Positions 1-9,610 of a stretch of DNA of 64,000 nt are shown piece by piece; positions within the stretch are counted from its first letter, which is position 1, and every line of letters begins with the position of its first letter. The stretch is from Candidatus Rhodoferax odensensis. Lineage in GTDB: Bacteria; Pseudomonadota; Gammaproteobacteria; Burkholderiales; Burkholderiaceae_C. The notes under the pieces are model-generated. The model ran no database searches. It was not told the DNA's origin and worked only from the letters and a program-made list of their open reading frames with translations. A program made the translations under genes and the position numbers. The stretch lies in NCBI GenBank assembly GCA_016718405.1, contig JADKDJ010000008.1:62001-126000 (forward strand), given 5' to 3'.

Positions 1-118
1 TGAACTGTTGACTGACGGCTCTACCGCCACCAGGCCTTGCTGGAACGACTGGGCATCTGAACAAATCGACAGGAAGGCGCATGCGCGCACCTCCAAACAC
101 ACCCAGCACTGGCCCCGC
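1..118. other. Left edge, no assignable gene
   Basis: This stretch lies downstream of lolD, which reads leftwards and ends at 119. On the plus strand the frame ending in a stop at 58-60 is open only from position 16, because a stop codon sits at 13-15, so it cannot be the tail of an intact gene entering from the left. On the minus strand an ATG near 81 opens a frame that runs off the edge, but it is too short to judge. I see no promoter or terminator that I would defend. Confidence 0.4.
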
Positions 119-802
119 TTAAGTAGCCTCCGACAAACGCCCCTGATCCAGCCGTAACTGGCGCCCACAACGCGCCGCCAGGCTGGCGTCGTGAGTCACC
201 ATCACGAAGGCGGTGCCGTGGGTCTTGGCCAGTTGCAGCATCAGGTCGAACACGCCCTCGGCGCTGGCGCGATCCAGGTTGCCGGTGGGCTCGTCAGCCA
301 GCACGCAAGCCGGTTGCGTGACCAGGGCCCGCGCGATCGCCACGCGCTGGCGCTCGCCCCCGGACAGCTCGGCAGGGCGATGCAACAAGCGCTCGGCCAA
401 TCCCACCTTGGCCAACATCTTGGCTGCAATGCGCGCGCAGTCGGCACGCGGCAGGCGCCGAATCCACAGCGGCATGGCCACATTGTCCAGCGCACTGAAC
501 TCGGGCAGCAAGTGGTGAAATTGGTAGACAAAGCCAAGGTGCTGATTGCGCAAGTGGCCTTGCTCGGTCGGGCTTTGGCGCGCCACGTCCAGGCCAACCA
601 GCTCGACGGTGCCACTGGTCGGAGCGTCGAGTCCGCCCATCAAATGCAGCAGAGTGCTCTTGCCCGAGCCCGAAGCACCCACAATAGCCAAGGTCTCACC
701 ACGGCGCACTTGCAGGTCCACGCCCTGCAGCACCGTGACGTCCAACGGACCCTCCGTAAAGCGCTTGGTCAAGCCGCGCACGTTCAAGACGATGTCATTC
801 AT
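119..802 (-). CDS. lolD: LolD, ATPase of the lipoprotein-releasing ABC complex
   Basis: This 227-residue ABC ATPase is the cytoplasmic motor of the LolCDE complex, which lifts outer-membrane lipoproteins off the inner membrane and hands them to LolA. Walker A (GASGSGKST, residues 42-50), the Q-loop region (YQFHHLLPE, from 93), the signature LSGGE (146-150) and Walker B with the D-loop (LADEPTGNLD, 168-177) are all intact and in order. The LolD/MacB-type sequence after the Q-loop and the length fit LolD. Its start overlaps the 3' end of the lolC-type permease gene by 8 bp, so the two are probably translationally coupled. The start codon ATG at 802 gives a normal N-terminus. Confidence 0.95.
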   Translation of the reverse strand: MNDIVLNVRGLTKRFTEGPLDVTVLQGVDLQVRRGETLAIVGASGSGKSTLLHLMGGLDAPTSGTVELVGLDVARQSPTEQGHLRNQHLGFVYQFHHLLPEFSALDNVAMPLWIRRLPRADCARIAAKMLAKVGLAERLLHRPAELSGGERQRVAIARALVTQPACVLADEPTGNLDRASAEGVFDLMLQLAKTHGTAFVMVTHDASLAARCGRQLRLDQGRLSEAT

Positions 803-2051
803 AACGCAGCGCCTGTGCCGGGTTGACGCGGCTGGCGCGCCAGCTCGGATACAGCGTGGCCAGGAAGGCCAGCACCAGCGAGATCAGCGCAATCGGCAGG
901 ATGTCGGCCTGCTGCGGCTCGCTGGGCATGCGGCTGATCAGGTAGATGTCTTGGGCAAAAAGCTCGCACCCAGCAGCCCGCTCCAGCGCCGGCACGATCA
1001 CGTCAATATTGAAGGCCACACCCAGGCCCAGCACCAGACCGACCAGCGTGCCGATCACGCCCACCATGGCGCCCTGCACCACGAAAATGCCCATGATGCT
1101 GCCCGGGCTGGCGCCAAGGGTGCGCAGGATCGCGATGTCAGACTGCTTGTCGGTCACCGTCATGACCAGCGTGCTGACCAGGTTGAAGGCCGCCACCGCC
1201 ACGATCAGCGTGAGGATGATGAACATCATGCGCTTTTCCAGTTGCACAGCGGCAAACCAGGTGCGGTTCTGACGCGTCCAGTCCTGCACCAGCAGGTCAC
1301 CGCTCAAGCTGGTGACCAGCTCCGAGCCTACGGCCCGAGCTTGGTGCAGGTCTTTCAGCTTCAAGCGCACGCCGGTCGGGCCCTCCAGGCGAAACAGCCG
1401 CGCGGCGTCATCCATGTGCAGCAGCACCAGCGTGGAATCGTATTCGTAGTGGCCCGAATCAAAGGTGCCCACCACAGTCATCTGTTTCAGCCGCGGCACC
1501 ACGCCGGCAGGGGTGACTTGCCCACTGGGCGCCATCAGGGTCACTTTGTCGCCCTCGCGCACGCCCAGGCTGCGTGCCAGTTCCACCCCCAACACGACAC
1601 CAAACTCGCCACCGACAAGGCGCGACAAGCTGCTCTGTTTGGGGCCATCGACCATATCGGTCACCTGCGGTTCGGCAGCCGGGTCGATGCCGCGCACCAA
1701 CGCACCTTTCATGTCCTCGCCTCGCGCCAGCAAGGCCTGCGCCGCGATAAAGGGCGCCGCGCCCACCACCGCCGGGTTGGCGCGCACTTCGGCCAGGGTG
1801 CGGCGCAGGTCCGGCAAGGCCGCCCCACTGGGCGCAAAGATCTCAATGTGCGCCACGACACTGAGCATGCGGTCGCGCACCTCTTTCTGAAAACCGTTCA
1901 TCACACTGAGCACGATGATCAGCGCCGCCACGCCCAGGGAGATGCCGAGCATGGACACGCCCGAAATGAACGAGATGAAACCGTTGCGCCGCGTGGCGCG
2001 ACCGGCGCGCGTGTAGCGCCAGCCAAGAATGAGCTCGAAGGGAATTTGCAT
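795..2051 (-). CDS. lolC: LolC/LolE-type lipoprotein-releasing permease
   Basis: This 418-residue inner-membrane protein belongs to the LolC/E-FtsX-MacB permease family. The N-terminus (MQIPFELILGWRYTR) followed by a transmembrane segment around residues 25-50 (ISFISGVSMLGISLGVAALI) is typical of LolC/E. A large periplasmic domain fills the middle, and three hydrophobic segments lie in the last 150 residues with the conserved LRTLGASPGSIM region between them. It overlaps lolD, its ATPase partner. Many betaproteobacteria carry one LolC/E-type subunit that probably acts as a homodimer (LolF), so the lolC name means family membership, not proof of a separate LolE elsewhere. Confidence 0.92.
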   Translation of the reverse strand: MQIPFELILGWRYTRAGRATRRNGFISFISGVSMLGISLGVAALIIVLSVMNGFQKEVRDRMLSVVAHIEIFAPSGAALPDLRRTLAEVRANPAVVGAAPFIAAQALLARGEDMKGALVRGIDPAAEPQVTDMVDGPKQSSLSRLVGGEFGVVLGVELARSLGVREGDKVTLMAPSGQVTPAGVVPRLKQMTVVGTFDSGHYEYDSTLVLLHMDDAARLFRLEGPTGVRLKLKDLHQARAVGSELVTSLSGDLLVQDWTRQNRTWFAAVQLEKRMMFIILTLIVAVAAFNLVSTLVMTVTDKQSDIAILRTLGASPGSIMGIFVVQGAMVGVIGTLVGLVLGLGVAFNIDVIVPALERAAGCELFAQDIYLISRMPSEPQQADILPIALISLVLAFLATLYPSWRASRVNPAQALRYE

Positions 2052-2127
2052 GGGATCCGTTTGCTAAAAGCAAGGCGCATTGTGGCATTGCCCACGCGTT
2101 GCGGGGCGCAGCAGCGACGGCCTGCCT

Positions 2128-3180
2128 TCAATGGGAGTGCAGATGGTGGGCGTCGGGCACATGCGCATGCGCATGGCGTAGCGGCTCGTGTCGATGCACA
2201 TGGCTATGCGGTCCGGCTGGCATGTGGTCGTGGCGGTGAAGATGGTGCCCGTCGTCATGCGTATGGGCATGCTCGTGTTCAAGTGCCTCATGCTCGTGCT
2301 CATGACCATGTGACTCAAATAGGTGCAGCACCACGCCGACCAACATCAACGCGCCACCCGCGGCCAGCATCCAGCTACCCGAGCGATTGCCCAACGCAAA
2401 GGCACCCAAGGCGCCAATGAATGGCGCAAACGCAAACACAGAGCCGGTGCGGCCCGCCCCAAACTCGCGCTGGGCCAGCAAGTACAGCCGCAGGCTCAAC
2501 CCGTAGCCGGTGGCGCCAATCACAAGCAAGGCGCCTGCGGCCAGCAAACCGGGCATAGGTTCGCCAAAGAGCAGCGCAAGACCAACCGTTGCGCTGGCAC
2601 CCAGGCTTGCTTTTGCCAGGACGACCTGGCCTGGGTCGCGGTCCGCGACACCCCGGGACAGCGTGTTGTCCACACCCCAAGCGGCGGTGGCGATCAAAAC
2701 CGCCAGCAGTCCCGACAACTGCGTGCCACCAACAAGTCCTTGCTCCAGCACCAGCGCCACGCCCCCCGCCAAAAGAAACAGCATGGCGGCGCCCACGCGC
2801 TTGTCCATGGTTTCACCATATAGCCGCCATGCCAGCACGGCGGTAAACAGCGCTTCCAGGGTCAGCATCAGCGATGCACTGGACCCACTGGTGCGCTGCA
2901 AGCCCCAGGCCAAGGCGACCGGCCCGACGACCGCCCCAAACGCTGCCATGGCGGCGATGCGCGCCAAGTCGGAACGCCTCAGAGCCGCTTCTCGATCCGG
3001 TGGGTGGCGCATCAGCAGCGCCACCACCGCCGCCCCCGCATACAGCAGCGCGGCGGTCGTGAACGCACCCAAGCCCTGCCCGAAGCGCTGCACCAAGGGC
3101 GTGCTCAGGCCAAACAGCGCCGCCGCCAGAAGAGCGAGCAGGCCGCCACGCAGGGCTGGCGCAGTCACTGAGGGACGCAT
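2128..3180 (-). CDS. EamA/DMT permease with a histidine-rich C-terminal tail
   Basis: This 350-residue protein has about ten hydrophobic segments in two EamA repeats, the usual fold of drug/metabolite transporters that export small molecules across the inner membrane. The first 285 residues look ordinary. The last 65 or so are odd: 25 of them are histidine, mixed with Asp and Glu in HxH patterns such as HGHEHEHE and HAHTHDDGHHLHRH. Such tails are known in zinc and nickel transporters (CzcD/ZIP loops, some RcnA proteins), so metal binding, sensing or metal export is a reasonable inference. The gene stands alone between lolC and the recJ region. Substrate unknown. Confidence 0.85.
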   Translation of the reverse strand: MRPSVTAPALRGGLLALLAAALFGLSTPLVQRFGQGLGAFTTAALLYAGAAVVALLMRHPPDREAALRRSDLARIAAMAAFGAVVGPVALAWGLQRTSGSSASLMLTLEALFTAVLAWRLYGETMDKRVGAAMLFLLAGGVALVLEQGLVGGTQLSGLLAVLIATAAWGVDNTLSRGVADRDPGQVVLAKASLGASATVGLALLFGEPMPGLLAAGALLVIGATGYGLSLRLYLLAQREFGAGRTGSVFAFAPFIGALGAFALGNRSGSWMLAAGGALMLVGVVLHLFESHGHEHEHEALEHEHAHTHDDGHHLHRHDHMPAGPHSHVHRHEPLRHAHAHVPDAHHLHSH

Positions 3181-3405
3181 CGGCTTACTTTCCTTTGAAG
3201 CTGAGTCAATAAATGCCTGACAAGGTGTAGAACCGAGCGAGTGTGCGCTTCAGGGCCTCTCTTATTGTCGGGTTCTTGACCGTCACCCCCGACACTGTGT
3301 CGCTCTTGCCCTTAACCCCCTCTCCCTTACGAAGTCGGGCAATTTTCCACGATGCATGGCGCAAACGCCAGGAGGACCTATGCCCGATCCCGGACAATTG
3401 GCCCC

Positions 3406-4378
3406 ATGCACCTGCTGATTCCCTACGCCTATTGCCACCAAGAAGCGTGTCGCCAGGCCTTTCACCGCCTTGCGCTGCCCAAGCTGCGCCAGTTGCTGAC
3501 GCGCCTGCGAGCCGAGGCCGTAGTGGACACCGATGGAGGCGACGAGTGGACCTTGTCACCGCCGCACGAGCGGGTCCATGCGCGCGCCCTGGGCCTGCCC
3601 AGCGACGACGGCCGGATTCCCTGGGCCGCCTGGCAGGCCCTGCACGCGCCACCGCCGCAGTCGGCGGAACTGGCGTCGCGCGGTGCCTGGGGCTTTCTAT
3701 CCCCATGCTACTGGCAGGCGGGCATGGACCGCCTGACCATGCAGGGACCCAATTTACCTGAACTGACTGAAGCCGAATCGCATGCACTGATGGGCACGCT
3801 GGCCCAATTCATGCAGCAAGACGGCATCGCCCTGCACTTCGACCGACCGGACCGCTGGCGAATTCACGGCGAACTGCTGCGCGAACTGGCCACCGCCTCG
3901 CTGGACCGTGTACTGGGCCAGGACCTGGCACCGTGGCTCACACGACAAGGTGACACGACTGCGTGGCAGCGGCTGCAAAGCGAACTGCAGATGCTGCTCT
4001 ACGCCCACCCGGTGAATGACGAGCGTGCGGCACGCGGCGCACCGATCATCAACGCCGTGTGGCTGCACGGTACCGGCAACCTGCCCAGAGCGATACGATC
4101 AAGCCGTGTCGGCCGAGTCGGCCCTGATCGTGGCCGACTCGTTGCGCGCCCGCGCCTTGACGCAAGACTGGCCCGCCTGGGGTCGCGCCTGGCAAGAACT
4201 CGATGCCACGCTGTGTGATGACCTGCTGGCCCGGGCCCTGCGCGGGGACACGGTTCGGCTATCCCTATGCGGGCAGCGCCAGGCCCGCGCTTGGGTGTCG
4301 CAGGCGCCAGCCCTGTCGCGCCGACTCAGAGCCCTGTTCGGCGCGGCGCCGGACCTCACACCGCTGGACACGTTATGA
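3406..4378 (+). pseudogene. Frameshifted RpfE-like protein upstream of recJ
   Basis: The reading frame starts at 3406 (MHLLIPYAYCHQEA) and codes for a protein resembling the RpfE-type, 'phosphoglycerate mutase-like' proteins often found before recJ in beta- and gammaproteobacteria (from memory). Around 4084-4088 the similarity jumps one frame: residues up to HGTGNLP are in frame 1, while ERYDQAVSAESALIVADS and the rest, to the stop at 4376-4378, are in frame 2. Removing one base near the CCCAGAG sequence restores a protein of about 323 residues. The second half ends in an ATGA overlap with recJ. It is either a recent pseudogene or a one-base assembly error; both halves look otherwise well preserved. 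Function unknown. Confidence 0.75.
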
Positions 4379-6099
4379 ACATCCTTCCCCGTCAAACCCC
4401 GCCACGCGCGGCCTGGGCGCTAGAACAAGGCGGCGTGCACCCGCTGTTGGCGCAGCTGTTTGCCGCGCGCGGCGTGCAAAGCAAGGACGAGCTTGACGAC
4501 AGCCTGTCCAAGCTGCTCCCGCCCGACTCCCTGAAAGGCGCGGCCGAGGCCGCCATCTTGCTGGCCGACGCCATGGCGGCCAAGCAAAGCCTGTGTGTCG
4601 TGGCCGACTACGATTGCGACGGCGCCACTGCCTGCGCGGTTGCGCTGCGTGGCCTGCGCCTGCTGGGTGCCACCCGGGTGGGCTACGTCGTGCCTGACCG
4701 CGTGGTCGATGGTTATGGCCTGACCCCACCGATTGCGCAACGCGTGAAGGACAGCGGCGCCGACGTGCTGATCACCGTGGACAACGGCATTGCCAGCATC
4801 GAGGGCGTTGCCTGCGCCAAGCGCCTGGGCCTGCGCGTGCTGGTCACCGACCACCATCTGTGCGCCAGCGTCAACGGCCAGACGGTGTTGCCCGAGGCCG
4901 ACATGATCGTCAACCCCAACCAGCCGGGCTGCACATTTGAGAGCAAGTCGATCGCCGGCGTTGGCGTGATGTTTTATGTGTTGCTGGCCCTGCGCGCCGA
5001 GCTACGTCAGCGCGGCGTGTTTGACCTCTCCAGCCAACCCAAGCTCGACGCCTTGCTGCCGTTGGTGGCGCTGGGCACCGTGGCCGACGTTGTGAGGCTC
5101 GACACCAACAACCGCCGTCTTGTCGCGCAGGGGCTAAAACGCATCCGAATCGGCTCCCTACCTATCGGGGTAGCTCGCCTTTTTGTAGCAGCCGGGCGCA
5201 ATGCTGGTGTGGCCACCACCTTCGACTTTGGCTTTGCGCTGGGCCCCCGTATCAACGCCGCCGGGCGGCTGGCCGACATGACGCTGGGCATCGAATGCCT
5301 GCTCACCGACGACGCGGCGCGCGCTGACGAGTTGGCCAAGACGCTGGACGCCATCAACCGCGAGCGCCGCGTAATCGAAAGCGACATGCGCGAACAGGCG
5401 CTCGACATTGCCGAGTCGCTGTTCGAAGAAGGCGCCGACGCGCCGCCCGCCATCAGTGTGTTCGACCCCGACTTCCATGAAGGCGTGGTCGGCATCGTGG
5501 CCTCGCGCATCAAGGACAAGTTGCACCGCCCCAGCTTTGTCTTCGCGCCCAGTGCCGCCCCCGGCAAGGAGCATGAACTCAAGGGCTCGGGGCGCTCCAT
5601 CCCCGGCTTTCACCTGCGCGATGCGCTCGACCTGGTGGCCAAGCGCCACCCCGGCGTGCTGCTGCGCTTTGGCGGCCACGCCATGGCGGCCGGCTGCACC
5701 ATTGCCGAGGAACACTTTGACACCTTCGAGGCCGCCTTGAGCCAGGTGGCGAGTGAGTGGCTGGACGCCGCCACGCTGACGCGCCGCCTGGAGACCGACG
5801 GCCCGCTCAAGCCCGAGTACCGCCGGGTCGAGCTGGTCGATGCACTGCACCGGGAAGTCTGGGGCCAGGGTTTCCCGGCGCCCACCTTTAGCGAAGAAGT
5901 GGAAGTGCTGTCCCAGCGCCTGGTGGGTGAAAAGCACCTGTCACTCAAACTCAAACACCAGGGCCAGCCAATTGATGCGATCTGGTTTGGCCACACCGAG
6001 CCCTTGTCGGCCAAGGTGGTGCTGGCGTTTCGGCTCGATGCCGACGAGTGGCAGGGTCAGCGGCGCGTACGTTTTCTGATCGACGCTGCGCAGACCTGA
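4375..6099 (+). CDS. recJ: RecJ, single-stranded-DNA 5'-3' exonuclease
   Basis: RecJ degrades single-stranded DNA 5' to 3' in RecF-pathway recombination, base-excision and mismatch repair in the cytoplasm. The 574-residue product carries the DHH-family metal motifs: DYDCDG (78-83), VDNGI, the DHH triplet in VTDHH, and the C-terminal DHHA1 signature GGHAMAAG. ATG 4375 is chosen because it overlaps the stop of the preceding gene (ATGA) and gives the family's normal N-terminus; an earlier in-frame start would reach into that gene. The overlap suggests translational coupling, which the upstream frameshift could weaken. Confidence 0.95.
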   Translation: MNILPRQTPPRAAWALEQGGVHPLLAQLFAARGVQSKDELDDSLSKLLPPDSLKGAAEAAILLADAMAAKQSLCVVADYDCDGATACAVALRGLRLLGATRVGYVVPDRVVDGYGLTPPIAQRVKDSGADVLITVDNGIASIEGVACAKRLGLRVLVTDHHLCASVNGQTVLPEADMIVNPNQPGCTFESKSIAGVGVMFYVLLALRAELRQRGVFDLSSQPKLDALLPLVALGTVADVVRLDTNNRRLVAQGLKRIRIGSLPIGVARLFVAAGRNAGVATTFDFGFALGPRINAAGRLADMTLGIECLLTDDAARADELAKTLDAINRERRVIESDMREQALDIAESLFEEGADAPPAISVFDPDFHEGVVGIVASRIKDKLHRPSFVFAPSAAPGKEHELKGSGRSIPGFHLRDALDLVAKRHPGVLLRFGGHAMAAGCTIAEEHFDTFEAALSQVASEWLDAATLTRRLETDGPLKPEYRRVELVDALHREVWGQGFPAPTFSEEVEVLSQRLVGEKHLSLKLKHQGQPIDAIWFGHTEPLSAKVVLAFRLDADEWQGQRRVRFLIDAAQT

Positions 6100-6168
6100 A
6101 TCGGCTGCGGATTCCCGTTGATAATGATCGCGTAGTCACTTCAACTGCACCCATCCGCCCCCTTCACG

Positions 6169-8271
6169 ATGCTGCCCTGGCCCGATTCAGTCTGGATCGC
6201 CCTTGCGTATGGCGCTGTAACCAGCGCGCTGATCTATTGGGCCGTAGGCGCGTGTGTCTGGCGCATTGGCCGCGCCAACCCGACCCTGCACCGGGTGCTG
6301 ATCCTGACCCTGGCGCCACCGCTTACGGTGTCGATTTGGCTGGCGATCTGGCTTACCTGCGAAATCCTGTTGCCGCCCAAGCAGACCGTGGTGTCGGCCG
6401 CCGAGCTGTCGCTGGCGCTGTTGTTGATTGGCGCGGTCATTACCCGAGCCATGCTGGGGCTGGCGCGCAATGGTTTGCGTCCCGTGGCGTCCGAGGCCAT
6501 CGCCTGCGCCGCCCTACTGGTGATTGGCTTTGCCATCTGGTTGATGGCCGGGGGCCTCGACGCCTTGTCACAGGCGCAAGCACCTGATGGCGCGCTGATC
6601 CTGGTTAGCGTGGTGCTGCTGGTGGGCGCGGGAATGCTGGCCGTACCGCACTTGCGCCGTGCCGTGGCCGCAACCAAACACACCAATCGGCCCGCGGCGC
6701 CGTGGCCCGGCGCGCTGGTCAGCGTGCTGATCGGCGCCGGGGCGGTTGCGCTCATCACCGCCACACACGCGGCCTTGAACGACCTGGCCGCCGTGCAGTC
6801 TGCGCTACTGGGTGACTGGCCGAGCCTTGTGGCCATGCTGGCATTGTTTGTCAGCATGTTCACCACGCACCGCCTGATCGGTACGCTGGAGCAGCGTGCA
6901 CGTGATCTCAACCTGTCGCTGCAGCTCGCCTCGGCCGCGGCGGAGAGGGCTCGCTCGGAAGACCCCGTTACGGGCTTGCCCAACAGCCGGGGCTTGCGCC
7001 AGATCATCGAACGTCAGATCAGCATCAGCCGGGCCGCCCAGGACTTGTTCTCGGTGCTGCACCTGGGGGTGGGGCAGATCAAAACCATCCGGGGTTCACT
7101 GGGTCAGAGCAAGACCGACGCCCTGATTCGCGTCTTGCGCGACCGGCTGCTTGCGGTCTTGCCGGCGGGCGACATGCTGGCGCGTACCGGCGATGACCAT
7201 TTCGCCATCGTCTCGCCCGAGGCCAGCTCGGCCGATGGTGCTGTCAAGCTGGCTGATGCCGTGCTTGAATGCCTGGCGGGCAGCGTCTCCATCGGCGAGC
7301 AGGAGATCAGCGTCCACTGCAACATTGGCATCGCCCTGTTTCCCAACGACTCGCGTGAAGCCGAGGCGCTGCAAACCCATGCGGCGCTGGCCTGGTCAGC
7401 CTCGCGCCAGGCCGGCCCCGGCGGCTACAAATTCTTCTCGAACCAGATCAGCGAGGATATCCGCGGCAACTTTGACCGCTTGGCGGCGCTGCGTCGCGCC
7501 ATCAGTCAGCTGGAGTTCTCGGTCATGTACCAGCCCCAGTTTGAGCTCGCCGCGGGCACGCTGGTCGGTTGCGAGGCCCTGCTGCGCTGGCCGCAGCGCG
7601 ACGGCAGCATGGTGGCGCCATCCGAATTCATCCCCATGGCCGAACGCAGTGGCTTGATCATTCCCCTGGGCCACTTCGTGCTGGAGGAGAGCTGCCGGGC
7701 CTGGGTGCGTTGGCAATCGCTGGACCAGCGAGCGCTGAAACTCAGCGTCAACGTCTCTGCCGTGCAGCTGTCTCAAAGCGATTTCGTCGAGCACCTGGAG
7801 CGCGTGCTGGACGACACCGGCATGGACCCGCGCTGCCTGTGCCTGGAGGTGACCGAATCCGTCGCCATGGAGGACCCCGATGCGGTGATCGAGCGCTTTC
7901 GCGCGGTACGCGCGCTGGGGGTGCAATTGGCGATTGACGACTTCGGCACCGGCCATTCGTCACTGGCCTACCTCAAACAACTGGAGTGCCACTACATCAA
8001 GATCGACCGCTGCTTTGTATCCGGTGCTACCGATGACGCCGGCTGCCAGCAGATCATCGCCTCGGTGGTGGAAATGGCGGCGAGCTATCAAATGCAGACA
8101 ATTGCCGAGGGAGTCGAGACCGAGGAACAACTGCAACACCTGCGCCGCGCTGGCTGTGACCTGGCACAGGGCTACCTGCTGGGCCATCCGGTACCCGAGC
8201 GGCGCTTCATCGCTGACTTTCTGTTGCCCACTGCGGACACCCGAGTCAACACCCTTTCAGCCATGCTCTGA
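6169..8271 (+). CDS. Membrane-bound GGDEF/EAL protein, probable c-di-GMP phosphodiesterase
   Basis: This 700-residue protein has about seven hydrophobic segments in residues 5-230, a short coiled-coil-like linker, a GGDEF domain (about 255-430) and an EAL domain (about 440-690). The GGDEF signature is degenerate: the site reads GDDHF (RTGDDHFAIV), so cyclase activity is unlikely and the domain may only bind GTP or regulate. The EAL domain looks active: CEALLRW, LSVNVSA, LEVTES, AIDDFGTGHSSLAYL, IKIDR and TIAEGVET are all present. I infer an inner-membrane c-di-GMP phosphodiesterase sensing an unknown signal through its membrane region. A Liv-type binding protein gene follows 150 bp downstream. 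Confidence 0.92.
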   Translation: MLPWPDSVWIALAYGAVTSALIYWAVGACVWRIGRANPTLHRVLILTLAPPLTVSIWLAIWLTCEILLPPKQTVVSAAELSLALLLIGAVITRAMLGLARNGLRPVASEAIACAALLVIGFAIWLMAGGLDALSQAQAPDGALILVSVVLLVGAGMLAVPHLRRAVAATKHTNRPAAPWPGALVSVLIGAGAVALITATHAALNDLAAVQSALLGDWPSLVAMLALFVSMFTTHRLIGTLEQRARDLNLSLQLASAAAERARSEDPVTGLPNSRGLRQIIERQISISRAAQDLFSVLHLGVGQIKTIRGSLGQSKTDALIRVLRDRLLAVLPAGDMLARTGDDHFAIVSPEASSADGAVKLADAVLECLAGSVSIGEQEISVHCNIGIALFPNDSREAEALQTHAALAWSASRQAGPGGYKFFSNQISEDIRGNFDRLAALRRAISQLEFSVMYQPQFELAAGTLVGCEALLRWPQRDGSMVAPSEFIPMAERSGLIIPLGHFVLEESCRAWVRWQSLDQRALKLSVNVSAVQLSQSDFVEHLERVLDDTGMDPRCLCLEVTESVAMEDPDAVIERFRAVRALGVQLAIDDFGTGHSSLAYLKQLECHYIKIDRCFVSGATDDAGCQQIIASVVEMAASYQMQTIAEGVETEEQLQHLRRAGCDLAQGYLLGHPVPERRFIADFLLPTADTRVNTLSAML

Positions 8272-8422
8272 AGCGCCGCGCGGCGGCGAAAACCGCGATC
8301 CGGCAGCAAATAGTTCCCGCGAAATATCGCCCGGTTGACAAAGCTCGGGTTAGTCCCAGCCGCTGCAGCGCAACGCCGGCTTCACAATCAGTTTCAGTCG
8401 ATTACATCGTTGGAAAACCACC

Positions 8423-9583
8423 ATGCGCACCTTCTTTCGCCACCGGGTCACGCCCCCTTGGTTAGGCTCGTTGATCGTTGCTGGCGCCTTGCTGCAGGCG
8501 TGGCCCGCCCAGGCCGAACCCGGTGTCGCCGCAGACAGCATCACGCTGGGCCAAAGCACCACCCTGAGCGGCCCGCTGGGTGACCTGGGGCAGGAGGTTC
8601 TAAAGGGCGCCAAGGTCTACTTCGATGCCCTCAACGCCAAGGGTGGCGTGCACGGGCGTAGCATCAAGCTGATCACCAAGGACGACGCCTACGACGCCAA
8701 GAAGACACTGGAGAACGTCAACGCCTTCATTGCCACGGACTCGGTGTTCGCCCTGTTCGGCACTTTCGGCACACCCAACAACGAGGCCCTGATTCCGGTC
8801 GCGCACAAGGCTGGCCTGCCAGTGCTGACCCCGTACACCGGCGCGCCGTCGATTCGCAGCAAAGACAGCAAGGGGGTGTTCAATTTGCGCGCCAGCTATG
8901 CCGACGAAATGGAAGAGTTGGTCAAACATCTGACGACCGTGGGCATCAAGAAGATCGGCATTGCCTACCAGAACAACGCCTTTGGCAAGGAAGCGCTGAA
9001 CGCCGCCACTGCGGCACTGGAGCGGCGCAAACTCAAACCGGTGCTGACCGCATCGATCGAGAACAACGCCAGCGATGCCGCCACCGCCTCCGAGAAATTG
9101 CTGGCAGCCGACCCCGAGGCGCTGCTGCTCGGCGTTGCGGGCAAGCCCACAATTGAATTCATCAAGGCCACCAACCAGCGCCGCAAGGGCACGCAGATGT
9201 ACGCCCTGTCAGTGCTGGCAACGCCCTCCAACCTGCGCGCACTGGGTGCCGACGGCACCGGCGTTGCCATCACGCAGGTGGTGCCCTTCCCGATCAACTC
9301 GACCCTGCCGATCGTGCGCGAATACCAGCAAGCGATGAGCGCGGCCGGTCACACCGACTACTCGCACCTCAGCCTGGAGGGCTACATCGACGCCAAGGTC
9401 GCAGCCGAAGGACTGCGCCGCGCCGGGCGCACGCCTACCCGCGCTGCTTTGGTCGGCGCCATGGACGACATGCGCAACTACAACCTGGGCGGCTTGGAGG
9501 TCTCGTTTGGCAAAGGCGCCGCCAGCGGCTCCAAGTTCGTCGAGCTAACCCTGATCAACGCGCAGGGCAAGCTGATCAAGTAG
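8423..9583 (+). CDS. Liv-type periplasmic substrate-binding protein
   Basis: This 386-residue protein has a signal peptide (cleavage near AQA-EP, residue 31) and a full type I periplasmic-binding fold of the LivJ/LivK and AmiC group, including the opening ITLGQSTTLSGPLGDLGQEVLKG and a lobe-2 hinge region. It would deliver a branched-chain amino acid, amide or related solute to an ABC permease. No permease or ATPase genes are next to it; the livHMGF set in this window is 41 kb away and lacks a binding protein. It follows the c-di-GMP gene on the same strand and may serve as a sensor instead. Substrate unknown. Confidence 0.88.
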   Translation: MRTFFRHRVTPPWLGSLIVAGALLQAWPAQAEPGVAADSITLGQSTTLSGPLGDLGQEVLKGAKVYFDALNAKGGVHGRSIKLITKDDAYDAKKTLENVNAFIATDSVFALFGTFGTPNNEALIPVAHKAGLPVLTPYTGAPSIRSKDSKGVFNLRASYADEMEELVKHLTTVGIKKIGIAYQNNAFGKEALNAATAALERRKLKPVLTASIENNASDAATASEKLLAADPEALLLGVAGKPTIEFIKATNQRRKGTQMYALSVLATPSNLRALGADGTGVAITQVVPFPINSTLPIVREYQQAMSAAGHTDYSHLSLEGYIDAKVAAEGLRRAGRTPTRAALVGAMDDMRNYNLGGLEVSFGKGAASGSKFVELTLINAQGKLIK

Positions 9584-9610
9584 CGACGCGGCCCTGGCCC
9601 ATCAACGCTA

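Noticed and set aside
3380..3418. Twelve-codon frame with a strong AGGAGG site before the RpfE-like gene
   Set aside because: It has a good ribosome-binding site and overlaps the next start, but nothing supports translation or a leader function, so I do not call it.
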